Below, piece after piece: positions 28,892 through 38,769 of a DNA stretch of 64,000 bases. Position 1 is the first letter of the stretch, and every line of letters starts with the position of its first letter. This DNA comes from Pseudoalteromonas sp. '520P1 No. 423'. GTDB lineage: Bacteria; Pseudomonadota; Gammaproteobacteria; Enterobacterales; Alteromonadaceae. The stretch is from the NCBI RefSeq assembly GCF_001269985.1, contig NZ_BBZB01000001.1, positions 2,790,001-2,854,000 on the forward strand, given 5' to 3'. The notes under the pieces were generated by a model that saw nothing but the letters and a program-made list of their open reading frames with translations, ran no database searches and was not told the DNA's origin. Both the position numbers and the translations under genes were made by a program.

Positions 28892-28925
28892 AAAAAAAGC
28901 TTCAAATTAATTTGAAGCTTTTTTT
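28892..28925. terminator. Perfect 34-nt palindrome, bidirectional terminator between rne and yejK
   Basis: Seven A, GCTTCAAATT, its complement AATTTGAAGC, then seven T. A stem with T-runs on both strands serves the convergent rne and yejK genes. Confidence 0.85.
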
Positions 28926-28944
28926 AACTACATTATTTCAATAA

Positions 28945-29958
28945 TTAATTGTTTTCAGATAAGAACTTCTGTAATTGATCTTTTAAGTTAGGCGGCACAC
29001 CTTGGATCGTTAATGTATCAGAGTGTTCATTGTAATGGATGCGTTCACCTAAATGTTTACGCTCAAAACTAATGCTTACACCTGCTCCCATTCCTGAGAA
29101 CTTAACCATGCTAGTTACTGTCTTTTTATCTACAGGAAAGCTCTCTTCTAACTCATAACTTTGCTCTTTATAAAAAGTATCAAAATCTACACCATCACCT
29201 TTACTGATTGTTTCTGATAAAGTATCAACTTGCGCGTCAGACCCTGTCGTAACACAGTCACTACAATAATCAAAAACCTGCTTACGTAAATCAGTTTTCT
29301 CTTGTTTATCGTACTCTTGTTCACTTAAGTAGTCTTCTACAGCTTCAAGCATGACGGCACTTTGTTGCTTAGCGTCAATACCTTCTTCACAACCTAGAAA
29401 ATCTAAAAAGAAATCCGCTACTTTTCTACCTGCACGCCCTTTAATAAATGAAATATAACGATTCGACTCTGGATCAGCAGACCATTGTTGTAAATCAATT
29501 CTGGCAGCTAATTGCATTTTACTAATGTCTAAATGTCTTGAAGCTGCTAAATCTAATTCGGATGTAATAGAGTAATGATCTTTAATATTGACCATAGCAA
29601 TTAGCATATAATCAGTTGCAACATATTGATAATGACAAAAAATTAAATAGCCAGTTTCATTAAAAGCATATTTATTTAATTCTTCCTTTAATATTTCCGT
29701 TGCTTGCTCCGTCATATTCCAAAAATGTAAATCACCCATGCGGTAACTTTGCATAGCAGTTGCTACCGTACCATTTTTCTCACCGCTAAAGCCACAAAAC
29801 CCTTTTCCAGGTTTACCGTTATAGGCGTGATGAAGTTGCTCAATAAAAATATTGACCTTATCATTCACTATCATTTCATCATTTCTTAAATGAATTTCAA
29901 TTTTTTCGTCTTTTTTGTCGACATAATGAACGACTAGCTTTTGAACTTCAGTTGTCAT
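28945..29958 (-). CDS. yejK: Nucleoid-associated protein YejK (NdpA)
   Basis: A 337-residue member of the NdpA/YejK family. Characteristic segments are VVHYVDKKDEKIEIHLR at the N-terminus, KGFCGFSGE near residue 55, and FIKGRAGRKVADFFLDFLGC near 170. The family binds the nucleoid; its precise role is unclear. It is divergent from yejL across 61 bp, and the yejK/yejL/yejM cluster is conserved in gammaproteobacteria. The unusually high number of acidic residues is normal for this family. Confidence 0.93.
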   Translation of the reverse strand: MTTEVQKLVVHYVDKKDEKIEIHLRNDEMIVNDKVNIFIEQLHHAYNGKPGKGFCGFSGEKNGTVATAMQSYRMGDLHFWNMTEQATEILKEELNKYAFNETGYLIFCHYQYVATDYMLIAMVNIKDHYSITSELDLAASRHLDISKMQLAARIDLQQWSADPESNRYISFIKGRAGRKVADFFLDFLGCEEGIDAKQQSAVMLEAVEDYLSEQEYDKQEKTDLRKQVFDYCSDCVTTGSDAQVDTLSETISKGDGVDFDTFYKEQSYELEESFPVDKKTVTSMVKFSGMGAGVSISFERKHLGERIHYNEHSDTLTIQGVPPNLKDQLQKFLSENN

Positions 29959-30019
29959 CTTTGTTTTTTGCGCCTCAAATGTTAATATTCAGGGAATTTT
30001 TTTTATAGTAGAATTTTTA

Positions 30020-30232
30020 ATGCCAATTCAATCAAAATACACCAATAAAGAAGTAGAAGTTATCATTGATGAACTGATCAATGTACTCTCTTCTCATAAT
30101 GCACCTGTCGATCTTAGCTTAATGTGTTTAGGTAATGCTATCACGCATATCGTAAAAGAGCATGTTCCTGAGACACAGCGTGCAGAATTAACAAAAAACT
30201 TTGCTAATGTGCTAACTCAATCTATAAAATAA
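30020..30232 (+). CDS. yejL: YejL/DUF1414 family protein
   Basis: A 70-residue protein beginning MPIQSKYTNKEVEVIIDEL, with NVLSSHNAPVDLSLMCLGNA in the middle. Length and sequence match YejL, a small protein of unknown function always placed between yejK and yejM. No membrane segment or motif suggests an activity. A clear ribosome site is not visible. Confidence 0.9.
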   Translation: MPIQSKYTNKEVEVIIDELINVLSSHNAPVDLSLMCLGNAITHIVKEHVPETQRAELTKNFANVLTQSIK

Positions 30233-30280
30233 TAATTATATAGTTTAATTTCTCTATATTAGCTAATTATCGGTAAATAA

Positions 30281-31774
30281 ATGAATCTATCTGCACAAAG
30301 TCCATTTTCATCTAAAGCAAGTCAATTATTAAGTTGGGGCCATTGGTTTACATTTGCCAATATTTGCTTAGCTTTAGTTATTAGTCTCGCCTATTTGTTT
30401 GCCGATACAAGCCCAGATACAACCATGGGCTCAATATATATGATACTAACTTGGTTAGGCCATGTGGGCTTTATAACCTTCTTAGGATTTGTTTTAACCA
30501 TTTTTCCTTTAAGTTTAGTTTTCCCCTATCCTAGACATATACGAGGTATGGCAGCCATACTTGCAACCTTTGGCGCATCTTTAATGGCCTTTGATGCTTA
30601 TGTATTTTATAACTTAGGTTATCATTTAAGTACCTCAGCTTTACCACAGATTATTTCTTTGGTGTGGAACACAATATCGGCCTCCCCTATTATCGCAACT
30701 TTTTCAGCGGGCACTTTAGTTTTAACTGTACTTAGCTTTGAATTAATCATCAGTAATTATACTTGGAAACACTTAAATAACTTAAAGAAGCTCACTTTTG
30801 GTAAAATTTTCACCGGTATATTATTAACAAGTTTTACTTTAAGTCATACAATACATATTTGGGCAGATGCTAATTTTAAATTTGATATAACAAAGCAAGA
30901 TAATATTTTACCTTTATCTTATCCCACTACGGCAAAAAGCTTGTTAGCTAAAAATAATTTGCTTGATTTAGAGCTCTATAAACAAGTTAAAACTAAGCAA
31001 CTTGCCACAACCAATGCAGCATATTTACTACCAACAAATGTCAAACAATGCCCAGAAAAGTTGTTGCCACTTACTGATATTTTAATATTTGAAAATGATG
31101 CGCAGCTAGCGCGTTTTTTGCAAACTCAAACTAAACCACTTTCAAAAGTTGATTTGTTCTTGCAGCCAACATCACATGCGGATTCGGTATTTAACTTAAT
31201 CTATGGCTTGCCTGCATTTTATAAAAAACCGATTCTATCTCAAAAAACAGTGCCCGCCTGGCTGACAAATCAAGGAATTAATGTATCTGGGTTTGAAGAC
31301 TATGAGTTCATCCCTAAAGATGAAAATGCCGCTATGCGGATCATTGCAGCTAATTCAGATACAAATGTCCGAAATGAAGCGAAACATGTTATTGCTTTTG
31401 CATTAGCTTCAGAGCAAAAAATTCCTATTACTGTTAGTTCTGTTTATATCAATGATGCATCACTTGCAGATAATGCTGATTTATTACAGCCAATGGATTT
31501 ACTTGCGACTGTTTTAGGTCAATACTGGTCATGCGAAACCTTAATAAAACAAACGCTCATAGGTAGGAATATTTATCAAAATCATGACGATTCAGGCATA
31601 AATTATACTCAAGGCGTATTTGTTGCTTATAAAAAAGATAAAATAACCTTGATTGAAGCCGATGGATCGTATAAAAATATATCTGCAGCACAAGGTTTTT
31701 TACTAGATAATAACTTTGACGTACCATTTTTAGTTGAAAGTATAAAAGAGTTGAAACGCTTTATAGGTAAATAA
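30281..31774 (+). CDS. yejM: YejM/PbgA/LapC-like inner-membrane protein with reduced periplasmic domain
   Basis: A 497-residue protein with five N-terminal membrane segments (DUF3413 region, about 1-210) such as HVGFITFLGFVLTIFPLSLVF-like stretches, then a soluble periplasmic domain. E. coli PbgA/LapC (586 residues) senses LPS and modulates LpxC breakdown. Here the C-terminal sulfatase-like domain is about 90 residues shorter, and I see no sulfatase-type metal motif; a non-enzymatic sensor role is plausible. Position after yejL supports orthology. Whether the shortened form still regulates LPS synthesis cannot be judged. Confidence 0.82.
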   Translation: MNLSAQSPFSSKASQLLSWGHWFTFANICLALVISLAYLFADTSPDTTMGSIYMILTWLGHVGFITFLGFVLTIFPLSLVFPYPRHIRGMAAILATFGASLMAFDAYVFYNLGYHLSTSALPQIISLVWNTISASPIIATFSAGTLVLTVLSFELIISNYTWKHLNNLKKLTFGKIFTGILLTSFTLSHTIHIWADANFKFDITKQDNILPLSYPTTAKSLLAKNNLLDLELYKQVKTKQLATTNAAYLLPTNVKQCPEKLLPLTDILIFENDAQLARFLQTQTKPLSKVDLFLQPTSHADSVFNLIYGLPAFYKKPILSQKTVPAWLTNQGINVSGFEDYEFIPKDENAAMRIIAANSDTNVRNEAKHVIAFALASEQKIPITVSSVYINDASLADNADLLQPMDLLATVLGQYWSCETLIKQTLIGRNIYQNHDDSGINYTQGVFVAYKKDKITLIEADGSYKNISAAQGFLLDNNFDVPFLVESIKELKRFIGK

Positions 31775-31791
31775 TACAAATAGGGGTGCAT

Positions 31792-32301
31792 ATGAAACAA
31801 CTAAAGTTAAGATATAGACATTTTAGTTTTTCTTTTATTGTTTTATTTGCCTCCCACGCTCTTATTGCAAATACAACCTCTACTAATTTTTATCAGTGTG
31901 AAACATCAAAAGGCGTTGTTTTTAGCCAATACCCTTGCTCTAAAGAAGCCAAACTTAAAACCATCTCTACATTTACACCAAGAGAAATACGCGATACAAG
32001 CAAAGATGTAAAAACCTTAAATAAACTGCAATACCAGCAACATATCGACCTAGTAGAGTCAAAACTTTCTGCAAGCCAAAATAAAGTGCGCATTTTAAAA
32101 AGAACACAAGCAAAAAAACAGATTATTGAGGAACAAAAACTAGAGCGCATGATGTCTAAACAAGACAAAATAAACACTAAAAGGCAAGTTGACAAAGAAT
32201 TAAAAAATATAAATCACAAATATAATAAACTTGTAAAAGCAGAGGAACTTAAATTAAGCCGTTTGACTAAACAGCTAAAAACCTTAAAAAATAACAAATA
32301 A
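31792..32301 (+). CDS. Exported DUF4124-like protein with coiled-coil tail
   Basis: A 169-residue protein. A signal peptide (FSFIVLFASHALIA) is followed by a short FYQCETSKGVVFSQYPC segment, typical of DUF4124 (Cys-x-Gly-x-Phe-x-Pro-Cys). A charged, Lys/Glu-rich helical tail runs from about residue 75 to the end and is probably a coiled coil. I chose ATG at 31792, with AGGGG five nt upstream, instead of GTG at 31786. It follows yejM by 17 bp and may be co-transcribed. Function unknown; location should be periplasmic. Confidence 0.7.
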   Translation: MKQLKLRYRHFSFSFIVLFASHALIANTTSTNFYQCETSKGVVFSQYPCSKEAKLKTISTFTPREIRDTSKDVKTLNKLQYQQHIDLVESKLSASQNKVRILKRTQAKKQIIEEQKLERMMSKQDKINTKRQVDKELKNINHKYNKLVKAEELKLSRLTKQLKTLKNNK

Positions 32302-32388
32302 ACTCAGTGACACTTCAATTTATATTGCCTTAATATTCTTACAATTTAAAATATAAACACTTAGCCATCATTTTAAGCATAATTTTTA

Positions 32389-33498
32389 ATGTATTTTTTT
32401 ATCAACAAGTCAAAAACGTTAATATTTATTTTTTTATTATGTAATAGTTTAAATCTTCACGCACTGTCTTTTACAGAGCAAAAACTAGAATTAACTTATC
32501 CAATCAATACCGATATTTCTAATTTATGCAAAGTAGCTAGCTCTACAAAAGGCTATTTAGAAAAAGGCAATGCTTATGACCCCAAAGTCATTCATAGTAA
32601 TGTTTTAGCTGATATAGGTATTACTGCAGAAAAGATCAAATCATCATTATCCTTTATATGTAAAGTCCATAAAGAAGATATAAAAGCAAACCGCCCTTCT
32701 AGATTATTAAATACACATTTTATCAATAACAACTTTAAATTTATTAATTGGCAACCCGATACTTTACATGCAAAAAAATTATCTAAAAATAAGAAACTCC
32801 TAATCAATTTACCTGAAGATAAAATATTGATGACTAAATACTATATTCATCAAGCCAAAGCCCAGTTAAAAAAATCAAGCTCATACCCATATGCTTTATA
32901 TCAGTTACCGTTTGATGAAATTCATTTAACTTTAGAGCAAGCTACAAAAATAGATGGACTTACGCGTCTAAAATATACTAAACAAGATATTTTAAAAGGT
33001 ATCTTAGATAAACCTAAGCAAGCTGAACCTTTAATTTTTTTATCTCGAAAAGATCTTGAGTCATCTTTGATGCAAGGAACTGTTGTTGCAGATTTAAATG
33101 GTGATAAAAAAGTATTTAATGTACATAGAAATAACGGTATTCGATACGATAGAAAAGTAAAACCCTATGAGCAAAACCGATACTGGTACTTTAAACAAGT
33201 CCAAGGCATTTTGGGATATGGTAAAGATGCCAATAATAAAGTAACCGTTATTCCTGAAGTAACCTTTGCAGGTGATATCTATAAATTAGGTTTAGGCCAT
33301 TTATTACTAACTCAATTTGATTATAAAGGCCACAGTGAATATAAAATGGCTATTTTAGCGGATACAGGTGGTGCATTCGAAAATAACCTATATCAATTAG
33401 ATTATTTATCAGGTAGTTATGGTGGTTTCAAAGAATATGCTGATGCTAATCGTCATTTACCTGATTATATTTCAGTATGGTTTATGTTACTAAAATAA
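32389..33498 (+). CDS. Exported protein of unknown function, possible 3D-like domain
   Basis: A 369-residue protein with a clear signal peptide (TLIFIFLLCNSLNLHALS). I do not recognise the full-length family. The last 130 residues have TVIPEVTFAGDIYKLGLGH and AILADTGGAFENN, reminiscent of the 3D (Asp-Asp-Asp) barrel of MltA-type transglycosylases, with ADTGGA as the key match. A catalytic Asp pair is not certain. A periplasmic cell-wall-active role is only an inference. It stands alone, 87 bp after the DUF4124-like gene, without an evident ribosome site. Confidence 0.6.
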   Translation: MYFFINKSKTLIFIFLLCNSLNLHALSFTEQKLELTYPINTDISNLCKVASSTKGYLEKGNAYDPKVIHSNVLADIGITAEKIKSSLSFICKVHKEDIKANRPSRLLNTHFINNNFKFINWQPDTLHAKKLSKNKKLLINLPEDKILMTKYYIHQAKAQLKKSSSYPYALYQLPFDEIHLTLEQATKIDGLTRLKYTKQDILKGILDKPKQAEPLIFLSRKDLESSLMQGTVVADLNGDKKVFNVHRNNGIRYDRKVKPYEQNRYWYFKQVQGILGYGKDANNKVTVIPEVTFAGDIYKLGLGHLLLTQFDYKGHSEYKMAILADTGGAFENNLYQLDYLSGSYGGFKEYADANRHLPDYISVWFMLLK

Positions 33499-33679
33499 GT
33501 TTATTAAGTGATTTAACACTAAAAGGAAGATAATAAACTCGTTATCAAAACCCTTTTAGGGTTAAATCAAGGTTTACCAGATAAACAACTATTTACATTA
33601 GTATAATACTAGTAGTTTGTCTTATTAATCGTTAGTATCATTCATATAATTAATTTAAATTAACTTGGATAATCATTTA

Positions 33680-34621
33680 GTGAATATTAATAAGATAGAT
33701 CTTAATTTATTAGTATATCTTGATACTTTATTGCGTGAGTGTAACGTTACTCGAGCAGCCAATCAGTTAAGTATTACACAACCGGCAATGAGCAACGGAT
33801 TAAAGAGATTAAGAAACCTACTTAATGACCCCATTTTAGTCCGAACAAGCGATGGTATGGTGCCAACTGAACGTGCTAAAGAGCTGCAACCTGTGATCAG
33901 AGGTGTATTACTGACTCTTGAAGAAACGCTTCAACCTAATCGCGATTTTGAGCCAAGTAAAAGTAAACGCGTATTTCGCATTATGGCAAGTGATTATGCA
34001 GCAAGTACCCTTGCGCCTAAGTTACTTAACAAACTTCAATTACATGCACCTGATACCACATTAGATATAGTAACACCTAGCGATGTTACTTTTCATGATG
34101 TGGAAAATGGTAAAGTTGATATGGCGATCAATCGCTTTGACAATTTGCCGCAATCTTTTCATCAAAAAAGAATATGGAAAGACAGTTTTTCATGTTTAGT
34201 AAATGCTAATAATCCTGTTATTGAAAACTTCAGCTTAGACTCTTATTTAAAAGCCAGACATATCTGGGTAAGTAAAACAGGGTTTGGTGTAGGTGTAGGT
34301 ATGGATCCTGCTGATGTGCAAAAACTAGGCTGGGTTGATGAAGCTTTAGCTAAATTTGGTAAACAACGTAATATTGCCTCATTCACCCGTAATTATCATG
34401 TAGCAATCCATCTAGCAAAAGAGCAAAACCTCATCGCAACGCTGCCATCAAAGGTTGCTAACATATACAAAAACAACTCTGATGTTGTGATTTTAGACGC
34501 CCCATTCCCAATTGCGCCATTTGAGCTTGATATGATTTGGAGCCCATTATTACATAGAGACGCAAGCCATATTTGGCTAAGACAACAGATTTCAGAAGTC
34601 GCACAAGAATTACAAAAATAA
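33680..34621 (+). CDS. LysR-family transcriptional regulator
   Basis: A 313-residue regulator. The N-terminal winged helix-turn-helix reads VTRAANQLSITQPAMSNGL near residues 23-41, followed by a linker helix and a periplasmic-binding-protein-like sensor domain. It resembles the NodD/LeuO-like subgroup with VRTSDGMVPTERA. I prefer GTG at 33680 because GGAT lies upstream and the LysR core begins just after; a TTG five codons earlier is less likely. No divergently transcribed target gene is adjacent, so the regulon is unknown. Confidence 0.88.
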   Translation: MNINKIDLNLLVYLDTLLRECNVTRAANQLSITQPAMSNGLKRLRNLLNDPILVRTSDGMVPTERAKELQPVIRGVLLTLEETLQPNRDFEPSKSKRVFRIMASDYAASTLAPKLLNKLQLHAPDTTLDIVTPSDVTFHDVENGKVDMAINRFDNLPQSFHQKRIWKDSFSCLVNANNPVIENFSLDSYLKARHIWVSKTGFGVGVGMDPADVQKLGWVDEALAKFGKQRNIASFTRNYHVAIHLAKEQNLIATLPSKVANIYKNNSDVVILDAPFPIAPFELDMIWSPLLHRDASHIWLRQQISEVAQELQK

Positions 34622-34646
34622 GAAATAAACAATAAAGGGGTCCAAT

Positions 34647-34806
34647 AAAGGGGTCGGAGTTAATAAAACTTATACTATTAACTCTTTTCAACTCTTTCAT
34701 TCCTTTGGCAATAATACTCAATAAAATCAGTACGCTAATTATTTATATAATTTATCAATTAAAGATAAATATCCTCTGTTTGATTAATTGACTCCGACCC
34801 CTTTTT
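34647..34806. repeat. Inverted-repeat element with GGGGTCGGAGT / ACTCCGACCCC ends
   Basis: The 160-bp segment starts AAAGGGGTCGGAGTTAAT and ends TTAATTGACTCCGACCCCTTTTT, so its ends are inverted copies of 11 exact bases. Just before it AATAAAGGGGTC occurs twice in tandem (34631-34642 and 34644-34655). The interior is A+T-rich and codes nothing. The same 18-base end appears inside recB at 51041. Repeats of this kind in marine gammaproteobacteria often accompany REP-associated (Y1) transposases; none is in this window. Confidence 0.75.
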
Positions 34807-34823
34807 ATATGTTTTTAGGTAAC

Positions 34824-34850
34824 AAAAAAGGCCAGCATTTGCTGGCCTTT
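34824..34850 (-). terminator. Terminator of the edd-eda-gap operon
   Basis: On the minus strand AAAGGCCAGCA, two-base loop, TGCTGGCCTTT followed by TTT. The 11-bp stem with a T-run is a strong intrinsic terminator, 31 bp after the gap stop codon. Confidence 0.9.
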
Positions 34851-34881
34851 GTAACTTCTGGATAAAGCTATTAATAAGTTA

Positions 34882-35889
34882 CTAGTTAATGAATTTAGCG
34901 AGTGTTGTTACTTGGTCTAACATACGGTTTGAGAAACCCCATTCGTTATCATACCAAGCCATTACTTTAACTAATTTACCATCAACTTTTGTTTGTGTAG
35001 CATCAAAGATTGAAGATGCCGGATTATGATTAAAATCAATTGAAACAAGTGGTAATTCGTTATATTCAAGTACGCCCTTCATTGCGCCTTGTGATGCTGC
35101 TTTAACGGTTTCATTTACTTCTTCCAGTGTCGTTTCACGAGATACGATTAAAGTTAAATCAACAACTGAAACGTTAATTGTAGGAACACGAACAGCCATA
35201 CCATCTAATTTCCCAGCAAGTTCTGGGAGTACTAAACCTACAGCTTTAGCAGCACCAGTTTTAGTTGGGATCATTGACTGTGTTGCACTACGCGCACGGT
35301 ATAAATCAGGGTGATATACATCTGATAAACTTTGATCATTTGTATAAGCATGGATAGTAGTCATACTACCTTGTTCAATACCAATTTTGTCATTTAATGC
35401 TTTAGCTACTGGTGCTAAACAGTTAGTTGTACATGATGCATTTGAGATAATGATGCTATCTGATGTTAATATATCACTATTTACACCATGAACTACTGTC
35501 GCATCAAGTTCAGAACCTGGCGCAGAGATGATCACACGCTTGGCGCCTGCTTCAATATGTTTTCCAGCGGCATCACGGCTAGTGAATAAACCTGTACACT
35601 CTAAAACGATATCAACTTCAAGTTCTTTCCAAGGAAGACTTGCAGGATCACGCTCTTGAGTTAAAGTGATTTTATCTTCACCAACAACTAAAGTCGTACC
35701 ATCAAGTTCAACTTTTTGATTAAAACGCCCATGTACTGAATCAAACTGCGTTAAATGTGCATTTACGTTAGCAGGTGCTAAATCGTTGATTGCAACAATT
35801 TTAATTTCTTCACTTCGATCTGATTCGTAAAGTGCACGTAGTACATTTCGGCCAATTCGACCATACCCATTAATTGCGATTTTAATCAT
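34882..35889 (-). CDS. gap: Type I glyceraldehyde-3-phosphate dehydrogenase
   Basis: A 335-residue GAPDH. The Rossmann start is [15 protein letters not shown], the catalytic cysteine lies in [15 protein letters not shown] near residue 153, and [12 protein letters not shown] and [12 protein letters not shown] complete the family signature. It oxidises glyceraldehyde 3-phosphate, here the other product of Eda. Its position directly after eda (20 bp) makes an Entner-Doudoroff-linked GAPDH likely. It might alternatively be an Epd-like paralogue, but the operon argues against this. Confidence 0.93.
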   Translation of the reverse strand: MIKIAINGYGRIGRNVLRALYESDRSEEIKIVAINDLAPANVNAHLTQFDSVHGRFNQKVELDGTTLVVGEDKITLTQERDPASLPWKELEVDIVLECTGLFTSRDAAGKHIEAGAKRVIISAPGSELDATVVHGVNSDILTSDSIIISNASCTTNCLAPVAKALNDKIGIEQGSMTTIHAYTNDQSLSDVYHPDLYRARSATQSMIPTKTGAAKAVGLVLPELAGKLDGMAVRVPTINVSVVDLTLIVSRETTLEEVNETVKAASQGAMKGVLEYNELPLVSIDFNHNPASSIFDATQTKVDGKLVKVMAWYDNEWGFSNRMLDQVTTLAKFIN

Positions 35890-35909
35890 TTTTTTATTCC
35901 CCTTAAAAA

Positions 35910-36527
35910 CTATAGTTGACTTGCTTGGCGCGCTAATTCTTCAATCGCAGCCCAGTTTTTATCTTTAATTAATTGTTTATCTAACATCCAAGTGCCACCA
36001 ACACATACAACATTATCTAATGCTAAGAAATCTGGTGCGCTTGCTAAGTTTATGCCACCTGTAGGACAAAATTTTACTTGTGGTAGCGGTCCTGCAATAG
36101 ATTTCAGCATAGGTACGCCGCCAGCTGCTACTGCAGGAAAAAACTTAAGATATTTAAATCCGTGAGAAGCTAAGTTCATCACTTCACTCGGTGTTGCTGC
36201 ACCAGCTAAAAATGGAATATCTGTTTCTTTAGCTAATTCTAATAATTCAGCGTTTACACCAGGGCTCACCATGAAATCAGCACCTGCTTCTACTGATGCA
36301 TTAAATGTTTCTTTATTGATAACAGTACCAGTACCAACAAAAGCATCGGGAACAGCTTGTTTCATTAATTTTACGGCTTCTGCAGCTACTGAAGTTCTTA
36401 ATGTGATCTCTAATGTTTTAAGACCGCCATTGTAAAGCGCTTGCGCTAATGGCACTGCGTCTTCTAAATTTTCAATTACAACTACCGGAACTACGGGTGC
36501 TGCAGTTAATATCTTTTCAATAGTCAT
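35910..36527 (-). CDS. eda: 2-dehydro-3-deoxyphosphogluconate aldolase
   Basis: A 205-residue class I aldolase that splits KDPG to pyruvate and glyceraldehyde 3-phosphate. The Schiff-base lysine is in [12 protein letters not shown] near residue 133, with GTGTVI near 65 and the [12 protein letters not shown] phosphate loop near 160. It lies five bp after edd. The edd-eda-gap order is common in marine gammaproteobacteria that use the Entner-Doudoroff route for sugars. Confidence 0.95.
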   Translation of the reverse strand: MTIEKILTAAPVVPVVVIENLEDAVPLAQALYNGGLKTLEITLRTSVAAEAVKLMKQAVPDAFVGTGTVINKETFNASVEAGADFMVSPGVNAELLELAKETDIPFLAGAATPSEVMNLASHGFKYLKFFPAVAAGGVPMLKSIAGPLPQVKFCPTGGINLASAPDFLALDNVVCVGGTWMLDKQLIKDKNWAAIEELARQASQL

Positions 36528-36532
36528 TCTTG

Positions 36533-38401
36533 TTATTTTCCTGTTTGTGGGTAAATAGAGCCAAATGCACTGGCACCTAAATCTGCACTACTTACTGTTT
36601 GGCGAATGCCTTCAAATAATTCTCTACCAGTTCCAAATGTTAATACTTGCTCAGATATTTCAATTTTTCTTGCAGCTAACTCTTCATCAGAAACATGTAA
36701 TATCAATTCACCTTTAGGTGCATTTAATGAGATCATGTCACCTTCGCGGATTTTAGCAATCATGCCACCTTCTATCGCCTCTGGTGCTAAATGAATCGCA
36801 GCTGGCACTTTACCTGAAGCACCTGACATACGACCATCAGTTACAATGGCAACTTTAAAACCTTTATCCTGTTGAGATGCCATAATTGGCGTTAATTTAT
36901 GCAGTTCAGGCATACCTTTCGCTTTTGGGCCTTGCTCTTTTATAACCGCAATGAAATCTGTTTCTAACTCACCATTAGCAAATGCTTGTTGTAAACCAAC
37001 TTGAGAATTAAATACTTTTGCAGGTGCAGTAACCAGTTGATGCTCTGCTGCTACTGCAGATACTTTAATTACTGAGTCGCCTAAGTTACCTTTTAATAAC
37101 TGTAATCCACCTTGTGGGCTAAACGCATCTGTATAAGGTCTAAGGACTTCTTCATCTAATGATTTATCTGCACAATCTACCCAATTAACTTTCACTGGAC
37201 CCCTTGAGTCTGTAATGATCACGTTTGCATTATTTGCTATACGAGGCTCTTTGGCATAGTCATTCAAAGTATCACCAACAATGGTTTTAACATCTTCATG
37301 TAACATGCCTGCGCTTAATAATTCTCTAATTAAAAAGCCCATACCGCCTGCTGCTTGGAAATGATTTACATCTGCGTGACCATTTGGATAAATACGTGTT
37401 AATAAAGGCACAACTTCTGACAAATCTGCCATATCTTTCCAAGTCAGTTCAATACCTGCAGCTTTTGCGATCGCAACTAAATGAATCGCATGATTAGTAG
37501 AGCCACCTGTCGCTAATAAACCAACTAAACCATTAATAATTGTTTTTTCACTTACCACATCTGCTAAGCAGTTTGCGTTTTTAGTTTCAATAAGTTGTTG
37601 CAACATAGTTTCTGTTGCATTGGCAGTTAAACCATCTCTTAATTCTGTATATGGATTGATAAATGAGCTACCAGGTAAATGCAGACCCATAATTTCCATT
37701 AGCATTTGATTACTATTTGCTGTGCCAAAGAAAGTACATGTACCCGCACTGTGGTATGACGCACTTTCTGCTTCTAATAATTCTTCACGACCAATTTTAC
37801 CTTGAGCAAACTGCTGACGAACACGTGCTTTTTCTTTATTAGCTAGACCTGAAGCCATTGGTCCTGCTGGCATAAAAGTCACTGGTAAATGACCAAATGA
37901 TAATGCACCAATTAATAAACCAGGTACGATTTTGTCACATACACCTAAACAAAATACGCCATCAAACACATCGTGTGATAATGAAATTGCAGTAGACATC
38001 GCGATCACATCACGAGAAAAAAGAGATAACTCCATGCCATCACGGCCTTGAGTTACGCCATCACACATTGCAGGCACACCACCAGCAACTTGTACTGTTG
38101 CATTATATTTTTGGGCAACTGTTTTAATTAAATCTGGATAATCTTTATAAGGCACATGCGCTGAAAGCATGTCATTGTAGGAATTGATTATTGCTAAATT
38201 TGGTTGTTCGTCTGCTTTTAATAAATTTTTTTCGCTTGGGCTACAAGCTGCCATTACGTGCGCTAGATTGCCACATCCAAGGCCTGTTCTTACTCTTGTT
38301 TGAGTTTTTGCATGCGCCATACGTTCAAGGTATGCAGCTCTAGAATCTTTACTTGCGTTAACTACGCGATCTGTAACTTCTTTAATTCGACGGTGAAGCA
38401 T
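36533..38401 (-). CDS. edd: Phosphogluconate dehydratase
   Basis: A 622-residue IlvD/Edd-family [4Fe-4S] dehydratase converting 6-phosphogluconate to KDPG. Signature segments are [33 protein letters not shown] (Cys ligand near residue 150), [10 protein letters not shown], and [16 protein letters not shown]. Length matches Edd (about 603-610) rather than IlvD. It heads the edd-eda-gap operon, with a 370-bp upstream region containing paired palindromic operators and a leader hairpin. Confidence 0.95.
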   Translation of the reverse strand: MLHRRIKEVTDRVVNASKDSRAAYLERMAHAKTQTRVRTGLGCGNLAHVMAACSPSEKNLLKADEQPNLAIINSYNDMLSAHVPYKDYPDLIKTVAQKYNATVQVAGGVPAMCDGVTQGRDGMELSLFSRDVIAMSTAISLSHDVFDGVFCLGVCDKIVPGLLIGALSFGHLPVTFMPAGPMASGLANKEKARVRQQFAQGKIGREELLEAESASYHSAGTCTFFGTANSNQMLMEIMGLHLPGSSFINPYTELRDGLTANATETMLQQLIETKNANCLADVVSEKTIINGLVGLLATGGSTNHAIHLVAIAKAAGIELTWKDMADLSEVVPLLTRIYPNGHADVNHFQAAGGMGFLIRELLSAGMLHEDVKTIVGDTLNDYAKEPRIANNANVIITDSRGPVKVNWVDCADKSLDEEVLRPYTDAFSPQGGLQLLKGNLGDSVIKVSAVAAEHQLVTAPAKVFNSQVGLQQAFANGELETDFIAVIKEQGPKAKGMPELHKLTPIMASQQDKGFKVAIVTDGRMSGASGKVPAAIHLAPEAIEGGMIAKIREGDMISLNAPKGELILHVSDEELAARKIEISEQVLTFGTGRELFEGIRQTVSSADLGASAFGSIYPQTGK

Positions 38402-38483
38402 ATATTTACTCTTTAAAAATTCGGTTCTCTTCTCTTTGGTTATTAAAGTTTCGAGAAAAATAGTGAGAAATTTAAGAGAAAAG

Positions 38484-38530
38484 GCTCAGTATCAAATCAT
38501 ACGACTCCACGTAAAAAACTGATACTGAGC
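38484..38530 (-). promoter_or_regulatory. Leader hairpin upstream of edd
   Basis: GCTCAGTATCA (38484-38494) pairs perfectly with TGATACTGAGC (38520-38530), an 11-bp stem with a 25-nt loop. It lies 83 bp before the edd start and between the operators and the gene, so it is probably in the edd mRNA leader. The large loop argues against a simple terminator. Confidence 0.45.
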
Positions 38531-38586
38531 ACAGTAATTACCCGTTCAAAGGTACGGTATAAATTATGTCTCTCACAATCACAATC

Positions 38587-38600
38587 TGACACCGGTGTCA
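38587..38600. promoter_or_regulatory. LacI-type operator TGACACCGGTGTCA, copy 1
   Basis: A perfect 14-bp palindrome with central CG, the form bound by LacI/GalR regulators. A second identical copy lies 31 bp away, about three helical turns. It is upstream of edd-eda-gap; no LacI gene is in the window. Confidence 0.8.
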
Positions 38601-38617
38601 TTATTAACTCACGTTTA

Positions 38618-38631
38618 TGACACCGGTGTCA
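38618..38631. promoter_or_regulatory. LacI-type operator TGACACCGGTGTCA, copy 2
   Basis: Identical to copy 1 and on the same helical face. The pair lies between edd and the divergent fetB-like gene but closer to edd, so it most likely controls the Entner-Doudoroff operon in response to a sugar. Confidence 0.8.
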
Positions 38632-38769
38632 ACCGTATCATTTAAATTTAGTTGAATTTTTTCAATTTAGCTAATAATTTTATTTTAAAATTAATATAAA
38701 CATCATGATTTATTTAAATGTCATTTATATTAAAATGCTGTCATAACATAGGATAAATAAAGGAAAAAG

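Noticed and set aside
28892..28925. Perfect palindrome as a transposon end or attachment site
   Set aside because: It lies between two convergent genes with T-runs on both strands, exactly a bidirectional terminator.
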